From Pyrenochaeta sp. MPI-SDFR-AT-0127 (lineage: Eukaryota > Ascomycota > Dothideomycetes > Pleosporales > Cucurbitariaceae), in assembly GCA_020747015.1 (NCBI GenBank), contig JAGTJM010000067.1, positions 62,001 through 126,000 on the forward strand: a stretch of 64,000 nt of DNA. Direction: 5' to 3'. Both the position numbers and the translations under genes were made by a program. The notes below the pieces were generated by a model that worked only from the letters and a program-made list of their open reading frames with translations, ran no database searches and was not told where the DNA came from. Positions within the stretch are counted from its first letter, which is position 1, and each line of letters opens with the position of its first letter. Below, in pieces: positions 22,588 to 33,918 of the stretch.

Positions 22588-22698
22588 TCAACTGGTCAAG
22601 AAGATAAGCCGAAGCCAAGCTGCCAAGAGCTCATACAAATCACGCTGACGTGATTTGTCCCCCACGTTTTTGTTGGTATACGAACCAGCATACACCAT

Positions 22699-22994
22699 GA
22701 CCAGGCACGGATTCGTACTTTGGTTCTAGTGGTGAATTCACAACTGTTTTTGAACGCTGCCATGCCTACCATCGTTGCAGCCTGGATGAACTGACCCGGC
22801 GCTATCCCAGAGATTTTTGAGAGGGCGGCGCGCTTCTTTGCAAGCCACGGCAGCTCCTTTGATATGTTTTTTGATGTGGTCTTTGGATTTGTTAAGCTCG
22901 AAGGCAAGCCTCTGTTCGACTTGCCCCGCTCTATGGGAGCCGTCGAGTCACTTAGAGCATGTGCTTTTTGATACAAGGGATCCCGTCTTCCGAT
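22699..22994 (+). pseudogene. relic of a GH3 beta-glucosidase C-terminal part
   Basis: On the plus strand, the frame from 22699 reads a GH3-like block (LFLNAAMPTIVAAWMN), hits an in-frame TGA at 22792-22794, and continues in the same frame (PGAIPEIFERAARF, then FDVVFGFVKLEGKPLFDLPR and SMGAV). After about 22935 the reading continues one frame over: FDTRDPVFRFGEGLSY, the terminal GH3 motif. So one nonsense codon and one single-base frameshift disrupt an otherwise recognisable segment of about 95 codons. The catalytic domains are absent, and I found no 5' part. The minus-strand ORF over this segment (22596-22976) is a shadow. The fragment resembles a different GH3 subgroup from the intact gene at 16388-18844, so it is not simply a local copy of that gene. 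Confidence 0.7.
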
Positions 22995-24147
22995 TTGGAG
23001 AAGGTCTAAGCTACGACACGGTTGAAACAGGAATAAGCCGAAATTTCATAGAAAAATAAATAAAGCCTACATTGAATAAACTCCAAAAAAGTCGCCAAGT
23101 TTCTGTCAACCTTTTCTTTTGAAGAAAAATAACAGTTTACTGCAGTGCTGCGAGAGATTTTCATATTGCGTATCATGCCCGCTGCCTTGATCATGCTCAC
23201 TGTCATCATGTCCCTCCTTATCATGGCTTGAATTATCTGTTGCGCCTCGTTATTGCTGCCCTTGAAGAACTCGTTGGCACTGATAGTAGAAGATGGCGTT
23301 GATTAGGGGCATAAACACGGCCTTTTTGCGAGTCATATTATAGTAATATATGGTTGACCACAGGCGCGAAATGCGGAGAGACTGTGGAGAACTGGCCGCG
23401 CAAATCGGGATCGCGCTGCCAACTCGCTACGAGCCGAGCCGCTTCCATTGACTACCGGTAGCCCTTCACCACCAGAGCCCTGCTTTTGCTACTTCTCGCG
23501 ATATCGACTCTGAACTCATTCCACTCTCACAGTACTCCTAGCATAGCATTAGTAATTGATCGAGGCCATCTGACGACGTTGAAGGGAGCACTGTGCCTGC
23601 ACTGCCAAAGTCTGGAGATTCGTACGTATCGCTGTGATTGGCAGCCTGCTGCGTCTACCATACTAGCAATCTTCGTGCTAGTATGCAACTTGCCGCAAAC
23701 TAGTCTATAGACTTCTCCATACTACCAGGTTGTCGAGTTAGATGCCATGCTGTATGTTGTGGTTGTTTGACAAGCCTCCATCTCCAGAAGTCAAATCCAG
23801 GGTGGCATTCGCGACCCTGCAAAGTCGCTCGTTATGATATACATACAGTATACTGTGCTTAAATGCTAAAGGCACTTCTTGCGACGGCACTGTACGTTGA
23901 ATTCCTTGCGTCACTGTCATCTGTACCTGGTCTTTGACTGCGCCTCAGCACGACACTCGAGATGGAGAAATGGCGCCAATGGCTTGCAAGGAATGAGGCG
24001 GGGTGCGCGCAGCCTCGCAATACGCTTCAGCCTACCTCTGCGACTCGAAGAAGATGATGCACGCTGCCTCTCTCTTCCATGGCAATTATCAACTACAGTC
24101 TCCTATAGAGAGGTTTCATCGGCTTTGTCGCAGAGACGAGTTGTACC
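22995..24147. other. intergenic region upstream of the NACHT-ankyrin gene
   Basis: No supported gene. It follows the GH3 relic and ends at the ATG of the NLR-like gene, whose promoter it should contain. Confidence 0.4.
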
Positions 24148-27100
24148 ATGGACCCGCTCAGCGTCACAGCCAGCATTATCTCTATCCTGCAACTGACGGC
24201 GAAGGTCGGTGAGGGGCTGCGCGACGCTAAGGACGCCTCGACAGAGCGCAGCCAGTTCACGGCTGAAGCATCGAATCTCTCGAGTCTCCTTGTCACTCTG
24301 TTATCTCGCTTTGACGACAGCTCCAACGAGCCATGGCATACAAAGGTCCGAGAACTAGGCGGAAAAGATGGGCTCGTCTACCAATACCGACTTGCGTTAG
24401 AGCAGCTAAAGGATAAGGTATCGAATGGACACGGAACAAAGAAGATGACGAAGACTCTCTTGTGGAAGTACATTAAAGACGACGCTGAACGTATCTTGTC
24501 GCGGATGGAGCGGCTGAAGACGCTCGTCCAGATTGCCCTGGAAATGGACCACTTGTTTGTATTCTTCTAGCCATGGAAACGCAGCGTCGCTCACACCTGC
24601 AGTAAATTGTCCCAAGCGATCGAGAGCCGTTTAAGCTCAATGCATAATGACAACAAGGTCATCAAGGTCGGGGTGAATGCCATACATCAAGGCCAAGATC
24701 GTCAAAAGCACCACCTCATCATGGACTGGCTATCTTCAGCTGACTTTCCAGCTCAGCAATCTGACTTCATTAGTCACAGACAAGGAGAGACGGGCCAGTG
24801 GTTCCTTGACTCCCCCGAATTCATTGAATGGGTTCAGGGTTCAAGTCAGACTCTGTTCTGTCCTGGTATTCCCGGGGCCGGCAAGACAATGATGGCAGCG
24901 ATTACAGTGGATCATCTCCAAAAGACTGTGCAAACTCCCGATATTGGAGTTGCATACTTATATTGCAACTACAAAAGGCGCGAGGAGCAAACCACTTCGA
25001 GCCTACTTGCGGCGATGCTTAAGCAGCTGGTGCAGGGCCAACCAACAATCGCAATGCCTGTGTTGAGTCTGTACGACCATCATGTAGTCCGAAGGACAAG
25101 ACCGTCGATTGATGAAACACTTGGCGCTATGCAATCTGTGCTCGCAAATTATCGGAGGGTGTACGTGGTGATTGACGCTTTAGATGAATGTCCTGACCGG
25201 GATGGTACACGAAACCAGCTCATAAGACACTGTCGCAGCTTGCAAGGGAAAACAGACCTACGTTTGATGGCTACTTCACGACATATTTCTGACATAGAAG
25301 ATAAGTTCAAGGACATGCCTTGGTTGGAGGTGCGTGCAAGCAACGCGGATGTGAAACGATATGTGGCTGGCCAGATTGACCGGCTAGCCAAGTGCGTCCA
25401 ACGTGATACCGAGCTTCAAGAACTTGTCCAGAACAAGATTGTAGAAGCAGTAGACGGAATGTGAGTTTCTTACCTACCGATGCAGATCATAATTGACTCA
25501 CGATCTTTCAAGGTTTCTGCTTGCCCGTCTGCATGTCGATTCGCTTCTCGATAAAAGAACCAAGGCCAAAGTCACATCTACGCTAAACAACCTTTCCAAA
25601 GGCTCTGGAGCACTCCATGATGCGTATAGCGAAGCGATTGTCAGAATAGATGGTCAAATGGCTGCAGACAGCGCATTAGCAAAGAATGTTCTTTCATGGA
25701 TCTCGTATGCACAGCGGCCGTTGACTACTGGAGAGCTCTGCCATGCCTTGGCAGTGGAGTTAGGAGACGAGGAACTCGACCTGGACAACATTCCTGATGT
25801 CGATGACATCGTGTCTGTGTGTGCTGGCCTTATCACCATTGACGAAGAAAGTCAGATCATCCGTCTTGTCCACTACACCACACAAGACTATCTAGAGGGC
25901 ATCCGCGAGAAGTGGAACCCTAGCGCTCAATACGACATTGCATCCACATGTCTAACGTACCTCTGCTTCAATACCTTTAGAAGCGGTAGCTCTCCGAGCG
26001 ATGAGCAGTTCAAAAGCAGGCTTGAACAGAACATGTTTTTGAACTATTCTGCTCGATACTGGGGAGAACACGTAGCCTCTGTCCAAGAGACGGCATCTAG
26101 ACTAGCAATGTGTCTGCTCCGGGATAACAATTTGGTTGCTTGTGCTATTCAGACCACAACAACATCAACATCTAAATATAGTTTCTGGAATTACAGTCAG
26201 TATTTTGCACAACAGGCGACTGGCCTACATCTAGCAGCCTCGCTAGGGCTGTTGCATCTTTGCGAGGAGCTTCTTTCTTGGAATGTGAACGAACGGGTAA
26301 GCCTTGCCGATTCTAAGGACTCCCGCGGTCGGACGCCGCTCTCGTGGGCGGCAGAGCGAGGGCACGAGGGAGTAGTTAAGTTGTTAGTTGAGCGGGACGA
26401 CGTCGAGGCGGACACAAGGGACAATAGGGATCGGACACCACTATCATATGCGGCAGAGGAAGGGCACGAGACAGTAGTTAAGCTGCTTGTTAAGCGGGAC
26501 GACGTCGAGGCGGACACAAGGAACGATGGGGATCGGACGCCACTATCATATGCGGCAGAGGAAGGGCACGAGGCAGTAGTTAAGCTGCTAGTTGAGCGGG
26601 ACGACGTCGAGGCGGACACAAGGAACGATGGGGATCGGACGCCACTATCATATGCGGCAGAGGAAGGGCACGAGACAGTAGTTAAGCTGCTAGTTGAGCG
26701 GGACGACGTCGATGCGAACACAAGGGATGAATGGGGTCGGACGCCACTATCATATGCAGCAGAGGAAGGGCACGAGACAGTAGTTAAGCTGCTAGTTAAG
26801 CGGGAAGACGTCGAGGCGGGCACAAGGGACGATGAGGATCGGACGCCATTATCATATGCAGCAGAGGAAGGGCACGAGACAGTAGTCAAGCTACTACTTG
26901 AGCGGGACGACGTCGAGGCGGACACAAGGGATGGTTTAGGTCAGACGCCGCTATTCTATGCAGCAAGAAGAGGGCACGAGATAGTAGTTAAGCTGCTAGT
27001 TGAGCGGGACGACGTCGAGGCGGACACAAAGGACAATAGGGATCAGACGCCACTATCATATGCAGCAGAGAGAGGGCACGAGACAGTAGTTAAGCTACTA

Positions 27101-27343
27101 CTAAAGCGGGACGACGTCGAGGCAGACACAAGGAACTTTATCAGTCGAACACCGCTATCGTATGCAGCAGAGGGAGGGCACGAAGCAATAGTTAAGCTGC
27201 TAGTTGAGCGAGACGACGTCGAGGCGGACTCAAGAGACAATCGGGGTCTGACGCCACTATTTCGTGCAGCACTGGCCAGGCATGAAGCGATAGTTAGGCT
27301 GCTACAGCCGAGGATAAGCTTGCAGAGACGACGATCCATCTAG
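24148..27343 (+). CDS. NLR-like STAND protein: HeLo-like_N - NACHT - ankyrin repeats
   Basis: Three exons, 24148-24554, 24603-25460 and 25513-27343, give 1031 residues. Residues 1 to about 130 (MDPLSVTASIISILQLTAKV start) match the fungal HeLo-like N-terminal domain, a putative membrane-active cell-death effector. The junction MDH/FKLSQAIESRL supports intron 1. NACHT follows, with Walker A GIPGAGKT (about residue 223), Walker B VYVVIDALDE (about 320) and TSRH (about 355). A winged-helix-like region comes next (RPLTTGELCHALAVE; VHYTTQDYL). From 26330, nine full 34-residue ankyrin units (102 bp each) and a decayed tenth end the protein. One older, diverged ankyrin unit (ATGLHLAASLGLLHL) precedes them. 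Family knowledge: ligand binding by the repeats drives NACHT oligomerisation and signalling through the N-terminal domain. The ligand is unknown. Confidence 0.93.
26330..27340 (+). repeat. 102-bp tandem repeat array coding for ankyrin units
   Basis: Nine consecutive 102-bp units start at 26330, 26432, 26534, 26636, 26738, 26840, 26942, 27044 and 27146; a diverged partial unit begins at 27248. Several neighbours differ at only a few bases (units 2 and 3 are nearly identical). Differences concentrate in the last three codons of each unit. The antisense strand stays open for long stretches because of the repeat composition. Confidence 0.92.
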
Positions 27344-28482
27344 GTTTGTTCTTCAGCCCTTCTACACCATGCTTCAGTCTATGTCTTCAAAATCGGGTTT
27401 TGTAGTATCTATTCAATATACTATTATCTGCGCATAGCTTCCATCAACAAAGGATCCAAGCCGCAGACTCGCTATTAGTATGGGAAATTGATGTGAAATA
27501 TCAAAAGGCTATAAGCACTTTTCTCTCCGTCCTAGGACGAGTACAATACTTGCATCTCTTTTCATGATCAGGCACTCAGTAGCTGTTTTGTTAGTCCCGG
27601 CCATTTGAAGTGGTAAGAGCATTACCTGTAGGTTTACGACGAACTATCAATCCCGCGGTGATGCTATCAGAAATTTAGGCTTGTATTCAGGTATTTTCAT
27701 GGGTCGCGACAGTCATATAGGCTATATGTTGACTATATACCAACAGTGGCTTATTTTCGCTGTAGCAACGTATCCTTCGTAAATCAAGCAGGAAGGCGTC
27801 AGTTCTTACTAACGTAATTCTTGTTTACGTAGGACTATGCGGTGTTGGAAAATGGGACTGGCATATTATATGCATAATGGAGGAATAGTGTAAATACTAG
27901 TACTTGCGACGCAGAATTCCTCTTGTGTTTTAGTTTACGATATCTATGAATTTTCCCGCTCCAGGTGAATGCAACTGAGGTGAGAAAGCTACAGGGTAAG
28001 TCTATCACGAGAAACGACACAATAACAATATTTGTTTCATTGCCCTTTGCATCACGTTATAACGAGTATTTAGCATACCCAGAGGGCGACTCGTTGAGAA
28101 GTACGTTGAGAGGATAGAAAAGCGGCAGGTGAGGCTCACTGTGTATAGCCAGAGCACACGGTTTCAGAATACCGAAAAAGAAAATCCCAAAAAGAGTAGG
28201 AGAGCAGGCAAGTAGTCGTTATAGAACTCACTCTATACGAGTGTTTTGCGTGGACTTGAAATGAATGCTATTAAGCAGTAGATTATGCTTTTGATCATAG
28301 TGAAGAAGAAGAAGTAGATGCTAAGACATGCCTAGAATTTTCATGAAGACATTATCCAAGGATAAAAAAACGCCGCTATGTGAGAAACCACCCGCTATCC
28401 AATGCAGCCTTTTGCATGCTCCGCGCTATGCCAAGAACCAAAAACCAAAAACCAAGAACACCGTGAACACCGCAAGACTCGT
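27344..28482. other. intergenic region between convergent genes
   Basis: No gene seen in 1.1 kb; several AT-rich stretches and a short GAAGAAGAAG run near 28301. It holds the 3' flanks of the NLR-like gene and of the Cut9/Cdc16 gene. Confidence 0.4.
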
Positions 28483-30445
28483 TTAGCCTTCGTCAGAATC
28501 TACAAGCATGCTCTCTCCAAAGGCACTAAGATCTTCGGCTGCCATGCCTTGGGCGTGTCGGCGGCGCCGACCCCGACGTCCTGCTACTCGGTTTTGCTCG
28601 AGCTCTCGAAGGCGGCCATTCATCCTGCGCTCCAACTCTTCAATCTCTTCATCCTCTCTACTATCCTCAAGTAATCTTGCCTCTTGGGCCGGCCCAGGCT
28701 CCATGAGGCCAGAGTCGACTTCGTTGGCCTCGAGCGCGCGATTTAACAGATCTGTCGCCATGGGATCTTGAGGCGACACGGCGAGAGCCTCATGCAAAGC
28801 AACTACTGCGTCCCAACTTCGGTTCAATTCCAGCAGGACTAGACCTTTTGCGGTGAAGACACTTGGATCCTTGATGCCGTGGCGGAGGACTTCGTCAAAG
28901 GTGGCAAGCGCTTCTTCGAGCTGTCCATATCTTCTGAGGGCATGAGCGAGGTTTATCCTTGTAGACAGCCAGGCATCCGGATCTGCATCATTCTGCTCCG
29001 AAAAGGCGAGGGCGCGGCGGAAAAATTGGATCGCATCTAATAACTGCTCCTCATGGAAGTAGACGACACCCATCTCATTCAGTAGCAGGGGATCATTTTC
29101 GCAAAGATCGTAAGCTGTCTTCAGGTACTCGCGTGCGAGGGACAGGTTGTTGAGTTGCAGATTCTGCATGCCTAGGAATAGTTGTGGCAGGTGTGTACCT
29201 TGGAATAAGCGCGCCGCGGTTGAGTATGCTGATATGGCCTGGTCATGTTCCCCCTCGGCAGCAAAGGTATGTGCAAATCCTATCCAGGCAGGCCCAAAGT
29301 GGGGGTCCATCATGGAGGCCTTGGAGAAGTATCGACGGGACTCGGCGATGCGGCCGATGCTCAGATAGTAGGTGCCGACCGCAAGCCAAGAGCACGGCTC
29401 AGAGGGATTTGTGTCTGCGAGGTCATGTGCAAGGAGAAATAGAGTGTTCTTCTCGCCAAGCTCGTGCAGGGACGCTACATGTACAGGGAGGATGTTGAAG
29501 TTGTATTTGTCGTTGGCTAGGACGGAAGACGTGAGGGCCAGGGCTTCGCGGAAGCGGCAGTGAGTGAACATGAGATCGGCCTTGGAAAGGAGGATGTCGG
29601 GGTTGTCGCCGAGGTTGTAGTGGGTGCTGAGTGTTTCTGTGGCATTAGCAAACTCTTCTGGCTTGGTGTACTTGGACAGTCGTGTGGTGTACAGTGTCTT
29701 TGTGAACTGGGCGGCTTCTTGGGACAAGGAGGGGTTGTTGGCGACATTGATGGTGTCGAAATTGAGGGACTCGAGAAACTTCCACTCTTCTTCTGGCGAC
29801 ATGAGCGAGTTGGTCATGAGGGCGTCAAAGGCCTCGAAGCACTGGACGTCAATCTGCACGGCCGTCTTGTAGCATTCCTTTGCGCGGTCAAACGAGTTCT
29901 GCTTTGCATAGCAGACGCCGCGCAGAAAGCACATGCCGGCCTCAGACTTGATGTTGTTGACATCCTCACGATCGCGTTCCTCGCTCGTGGGGAGTCGCTC
30001 GTTGCGCGAGCCATTCTTGTTGTGTCGCACGCCCAGGCGTGTGTTTACGTCGACATGGCGCAGCTTCTGGCGTGCGCTGCCTGGCGCCGAGATGAGGTGG
30101 GTGGGGTTTTTGTCGCCCAGGATCTGCAATGCATCCTCCAGCTTGCCCAGCTTTATGGAGCAGTGTGCAGCGAGATACCGACATTGGGGGGTGCGCTCGA
30201 TGAGGTTTCCGCGGGCGAGGAGTGCCTGGGTGCGATTGTAGTTGCCCGTGGTGAAGTGGACCTGGGCGAGCCAAAAGGCGTCTTGTTCGTCTCCTATGCG
30301 ATGTCATTGAGGGCATATCCCAGAGTGAATCACATGACGCTCACATACCAGTGAGAGCAAGCAGCTTGTCGGCGACGAAGATGGCCGTGTCGTACTGGTG
30401 TCGGTTGAGGGCCTCCTGCCGCCATTCGCGAAGATACTTTTCCAT
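28483..30445 (-). CDS. cut9: anaphase-promoting complex TPR subunit Cut9/Cdc16 (APC6)
   Basis: Two exons, 30445-30349 and 30293-28483, with a 55-nt GTATGT...TAG intron, give 635 residues. The first exon encodes MEKYLREWRQEALNRHQYDT; exon 2 continues with DEQDAFWLAQVHFTTGNYNR. The protein is an array of tetratricopeptide repeats, for example CFLRGVCYAKQNSFDRAKEC, YFSKASMMDPHFGPAWIGFA and LLLNEMGVVYFHEEQLLDAI, which is the order seen in Cut9/Cdc16. As an APC/C scaffold subunit it would help ubiquitinate securin and cyclin B at the metaphase-anaphase transition. The C-terminal 70 residues are charged and probably disordered (EELERRMNGRLRELEQ). It is divergent from the yju2 gene with 351 bp between start codons. 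It is single-copy and essential in studied fungi. Confidence 0.93.
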
Positions 30446-30796
30446 GGCTGTGCTAGACCATGAGGTGACATGCAGGAGAGTATTGCGTCCTGTGCAGGCC
30501 CAGCGAGGTGTGTGCTGCTCTTCTATCTGCCCGTGTTTACTGCACCGGCGCCAGTCTTACGCGAAAGCACATGTTTTGGCGGGGGTGCGGTGGTGCCTGC
30601 AGCGGGCGGGCTGCGCTTAGTCAGCCAAAAGTTGCCTCTCACCTCTCAACGCCTTACTACTCTACACCACTGTTACCCTCACCCACTTTCGTAATCACCA
30701 TTGTGCCTCACTCTGGGCGATAGTCAGTTACAGCTCTACGACCACTCACACCTCTGTGACTCCATCTCATCATCTCTCACTCGCTAAACCGCCGCC
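30446..30796. promoter_or_regulatory. bidirectional promoter between cut9 and yju2
   Basis: The 351 bp between two divergent start codons must contain both promoters. The right half is pyrimidine-rich (30640-30795, with CTCATCATCTCTCACTCGC), as is common for fungal housekeeping 5' leaders. No TATA box is evident. Confidence 0.6.
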
Positions 30797-31660
30797 ATGT
30801 CTGAACGAAAAGTGCTCACAAAGTACTACCCCCCAGACTTCGACCCTTCCAAGATCACCCGTCAGCGCGGCCCTAAGAATGCCGGGCCCAAGCTCATGAC
30901 AGTCCGCCTGATGGCTCCCTTCTCCATGAAATGCACCCACTGCGGCGAGTTCATCTACAAGGGCCGCAAGTTCAACGCCCGCAAGGAAACCACCGAGGAG
31001 AAATACTACAACATCGCCATATTTCGCTTCTACATTCGATGCACACGATGCTCGGGCGAAATCACCTTCAAGACAGATCCAAAGAACATGGACTACGAAT
31101 GCGAGCGCGGCGCAAAGCGTAACTTTGAGCCCTGGAGAGAGGCAAAGCTCAACGAGGAGACCGAGGAGGAGCGTCTGGACAGGATCGAAAGAGAAGAGGC
31201 AGAGCGTGACGCTATGAAGGAGCTGGAGACCAAGGTGCTGGATGCCAAGACAGAGATGGCCATTGCAGACGCCCTCGACGAGATCCGCTCGAGGAACGCA
31301 AGGATAGAAAAGGCAGACAGGGATGGCACAAGGACAGACGTCCAGCCAGACCCTGCCGACGACCGGCGGCAGAGGCAGGAAGAGGAGGACGCCGAGGCTG
31401 CGCGCAAGGCCTTTACCAACCGCAGTATGCCAGACATTGGCGAGGAGGTTATTGAGGAAGACATGCTTGACGTGCCAGTTGAACCACCGGCTGTCGCAAC
31501 CTTCAGCAAAAAGCCAAAGGAGAAGAAGGACTTCAGCGCAGCGCTAGGCATCAAGAAGAAGGTCTCTTCTCCGGCACCTGCGGCACATGCCAAAGCTCCC
31601 GCACCGCCATCCAAACTCTCGGCCATGCTAGTTGCCGGCTACGACAGCGATGATGATTAA
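30797..31660 (+). CDS. yju2: splicing factor Yju2/Cwf16 (CCDC94 family)
   Basis: Single exon of 287 residues; the start GCCGCCATG is a good Kozak context. The N-terminus (MSERKVLTKYYPPDFDPSKI) is the family hallmark. A zinc-binding pair of CxxC motifs follows: KCTHCGEF (about residue 45-52) and RCTRCSGE (about 80-87). Next come the DPKNMDYECERGAKRNFEPW block and a long acidic/basic coiled-coil region (about 120-200). The Lys/Pro/Ala-rich tail ends KLSAMLVAGYDSDDD. In yeast, Yju2 joins the Prp19-associated spliceosome and promotes the first catalytic step after Prp2 remodelling. Length and architecture are normal, and no introns are present. It shares a promoter region with cut9. Confidence 0.95.
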   Translation: MSERKVLTKYYPPDFDPSKITRQRGPKNAGPKLMTVRLMAPFSMKCTHCGEFIYKGRKFNARKETTEEKYYNIAIFRFYIRCTRCSGEITFKTDPKNMDYECERGAKRNFEPWREAKLNEETEEERLDRIEREEAERDAMKELETKVLDAKTEMAIADALDEIRSRNARIEKADRDGTRTDVQPDPADDRRQRQEEEDAEAARKAFTNRSMPDIGEEVIEEDMLDVPVEPPAVATFSKKPKEKKDFSAALGIKKKVSSPAPAAHAKAPAPPSKLSAMLVAGYDSDDD

Positions 31661-32265
31661 ACTGTAGATTTACAGCATTCATGGCGTTAGATGATATGCA
31701 TTTAGAGGCGCACTACGATACCAATACCATGTTTGATCCTTTTCAATACACGTGGAGCCCATGGATGCTGCATTGAAAACAGCAACTGTAGAACTCACAC
31801 CATCACTAGAACATGACACTTCGGCGCTTCGCCGATACACGTCATGGACACTCGGAGCACGCTACCTACCCCGTCCCACGTGTGCACAGAATGATTGCCC
31901 GAAATGCCGGCACTACTGGTGTAGTTGCCGATCATCCCTGTCGCGCCGGAGAAACAGCCTCCACAGTATAGCCAACCTTAATCTAACCCCACAATCACGA
32001 CCAAAGTTTTCTAGATCTGCACGTACTTGCGGTTACTTCTCCGCATTGGCAGGATGCGGGCCGATTGGACGACAGCAATATTGTACCGAAATCACGAGAG
32101 CATGTCTCTATGGAATAGATGGTGTCTCCGTCACCATGCTGGGCATCGGGACAATGCGCGAGACGTTCTTAAGAGAGCTCATATGCCCATGTACTCTCAG
32201 AAATTAGGACCAAACTCGCTCTGGTATCTACGAATCGATTCGTGTGTAACAGGACTACCAACGAT
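31661..32265. other. intergenic region
   Basis: A 151-codon ORF (31752-32207) lies here but has no family features and unusual composition; I treat it as chance. The region should contain the GH43 promoter. Confidence 0.4.
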
Positions 32266-33363
32266 ATGCGGCTCCTCTCTCTGCTGTCCCTAGTCCCCGG
32301 CATTCTTGCCTTCCCAACACAGTCTCTTGACTTCTCCGAATATGGTGTCACCCCACGCGCTGACCCATCCCTCACCGGCTACTTGGGCGTCTTCTTCCTA
32401 GGCGACAAGCCCTCTGTCTACTTCTACCTCTCCAATGGCAACAACCCCAATTCCATGGTTCCGCTCAACAAGGGCCAACCCGTCGTTGTTCCCACCAAGG
32501 GTACCGGTGGTGTGCGTGATCCCGCCATAATTGCTGGCGGCGGTGCCGATGCAGGAAAGAAATGGTACATTATCGGTACAGATCTCGACATTGGTAAGAC
32601 GACATGGGATGCCTCTCAACGCACCGGCTCCCGCGGCATCTTTGTCTGGGAGTCCACCGATCTTGTAACGTGGACCAGCGAGCGCCTCGTCACAGTCGAG
32701 GATGCAACAGCAGGAATGGTGTGGGCGCCCTCTGCGATCTACGACGCGCAAAGAGGAGAATACTTTGTCCACTGGGCGAGTAAATTCTATCCCACCAGTG
32801 ATCCAAATCACACCGGCTCTCCCTCTAACATTCGCATCCGACATGCGTATACAAAGGACTTCAAGACCTTTACTGCCCCAAAAGATTACATCAACAAGGC
32901 GCCTACCAACATTATTGATCTTGAATTCCTCGCACTTGGCAACAATGGGTACGCCCGATTCATGAAGGATGAGACTGCCAAGACTGTCTTCACTGAGATC
33001 TCTACCAATGGCCTCTTCGGTACATGGACAAGGTCTGGCGGTTCAAGCGGCATTATCGCGAGTGGCGTCGAAGGGCCTGCGCCGTACTGGGACAATCAAG
33101 TTGCCGGTAAAGCTCATCTCTTGCTCGACTTTTACGGTAGTGATGGATACAGGCCTTATGAGAGTACAAACGTAAGTTCCCATCCCATGTAGTTTTGTCC
33201 TGACGAAGACTCTATGAACGTTTGCTGACCATGATACTAGGTCCCAGCTGGCTCGTGGAAGGCGAGTGATAGGAGTGCTTGGCCGACACTTCTACGACAT
33301 GGAAGTGTCCTGCCCGTTACTACGGCTCAGGTCGATGCACTGAAGAAGAAGTGGGCATCGTAA
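32266..33363 (+). CDS. secreted glycoside hydrolase family 43 protein (arabinofuranosidase/xylosidase type)
   Basis: Two exons, 32266-33171 and 33241-33363, separated by a GTAAGT...TAG intron, give 342 residues. The signal peptide is MRLLSLLSLVPGILAFP; the frame has an earlier Met at 32242, but starting at 32266 places the leader correctly. GH43 five-blade propeller hallmarks are visible: catalytic base Asp in GGVRDPAII (about residue 85), FVWESTDLVTWT, VWAPSAIYDAQRGEYFVHWA, the pKa-modulating Asp in NIIDLEF, and general acid Glu in SGVEGPAPYW (about 275). Exon 2 adds VPAGSWKASDRSAWPTLLRH. It would remove arabinose or xylose from plant hemicellulose outside the cell. The exact subfamily and activity cannot be told by eye. 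Confidence 0.92.
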
Positions 33364-33918
33364 AGATATATTAAGACGGAGATTTAAGTACTTTAGCCTG
33401 TTCATATTATTCTATTCGTGGTCTTTTGGACAATCTAACATTTATACTTGCTCAACTTCACGACCCCGTGCTTTGTTCGACTGACAAGCTCGCAAATCCT
33501 TGCTAACACTCATCACTCCCATAAGCTAGAGGAGTCTAGCGTCTAAAGCCTACATGCACCATACTGTGCATCTCGATGCGACTTCTTCTCTTCTGGCTGA
33601 CCGCCTTCATCGCTCTAGTGGCAGGCACGTCACGCCTGCCTCGAACCCACTCCTGACCCTCACCAACACTTATGCCATATGCAAGGCATTTATTGGACTG
33701 AGTCATACCTTTATTGGCATTTAGTCGTCTTTCTGTACACTATCTCCGAGGCGACTATAACTTCCACGGAACGCGATCGATCTTACAGGACAGTGTAAAT
33801 CAACCATGGGCCACCTCAAGCGAGGGTGTTTTCCCGACCCCTGTGAGATGTATGCCGCATGCTCTCTGTATGGGCTTTTAACACTAGCAAAGCTGCTCAT
33901 ATAGCGAGTGTCGCAGTG
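33364..33918. other. intergenic region between convergent genes
   Basis: I see nothing coding in these 555 bases. They hold the 3' flanks of the GH43 and second HET genes. Confidence 0.4.

Noticed and set aside
22596..22976. 126-codon minus-strand ORF
   Set aside because: It is the shadow of the decayed GH3 segment on the plus strand, which has recognisable family motifs.
26197..26925. 242-codon antisense ORF over the ankyrin array (and a second at 27043-27339)
   Set aside because: It is open only because the 102-bp repeat lacks stops in that frame; the sense strand encodes a consistent ankyrin domain.
29560..30354. 264-codon plus-strand ORF
   Set aside because: Antisense to the conserved cut9 coding exons; no independent features.
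31093..31626. 177-codon minus-strand ORF rich in Ser/Ala
   Set aside because: Antisense shadow of the charged yju2 tail; composition is a by-product of Glu/Lys codons.
31752..32207. 151-codon plus-strand ORF between yju2 and GH43
   Set aside because: No domain, no leader, and it overlaps the expected GH43 promoter.
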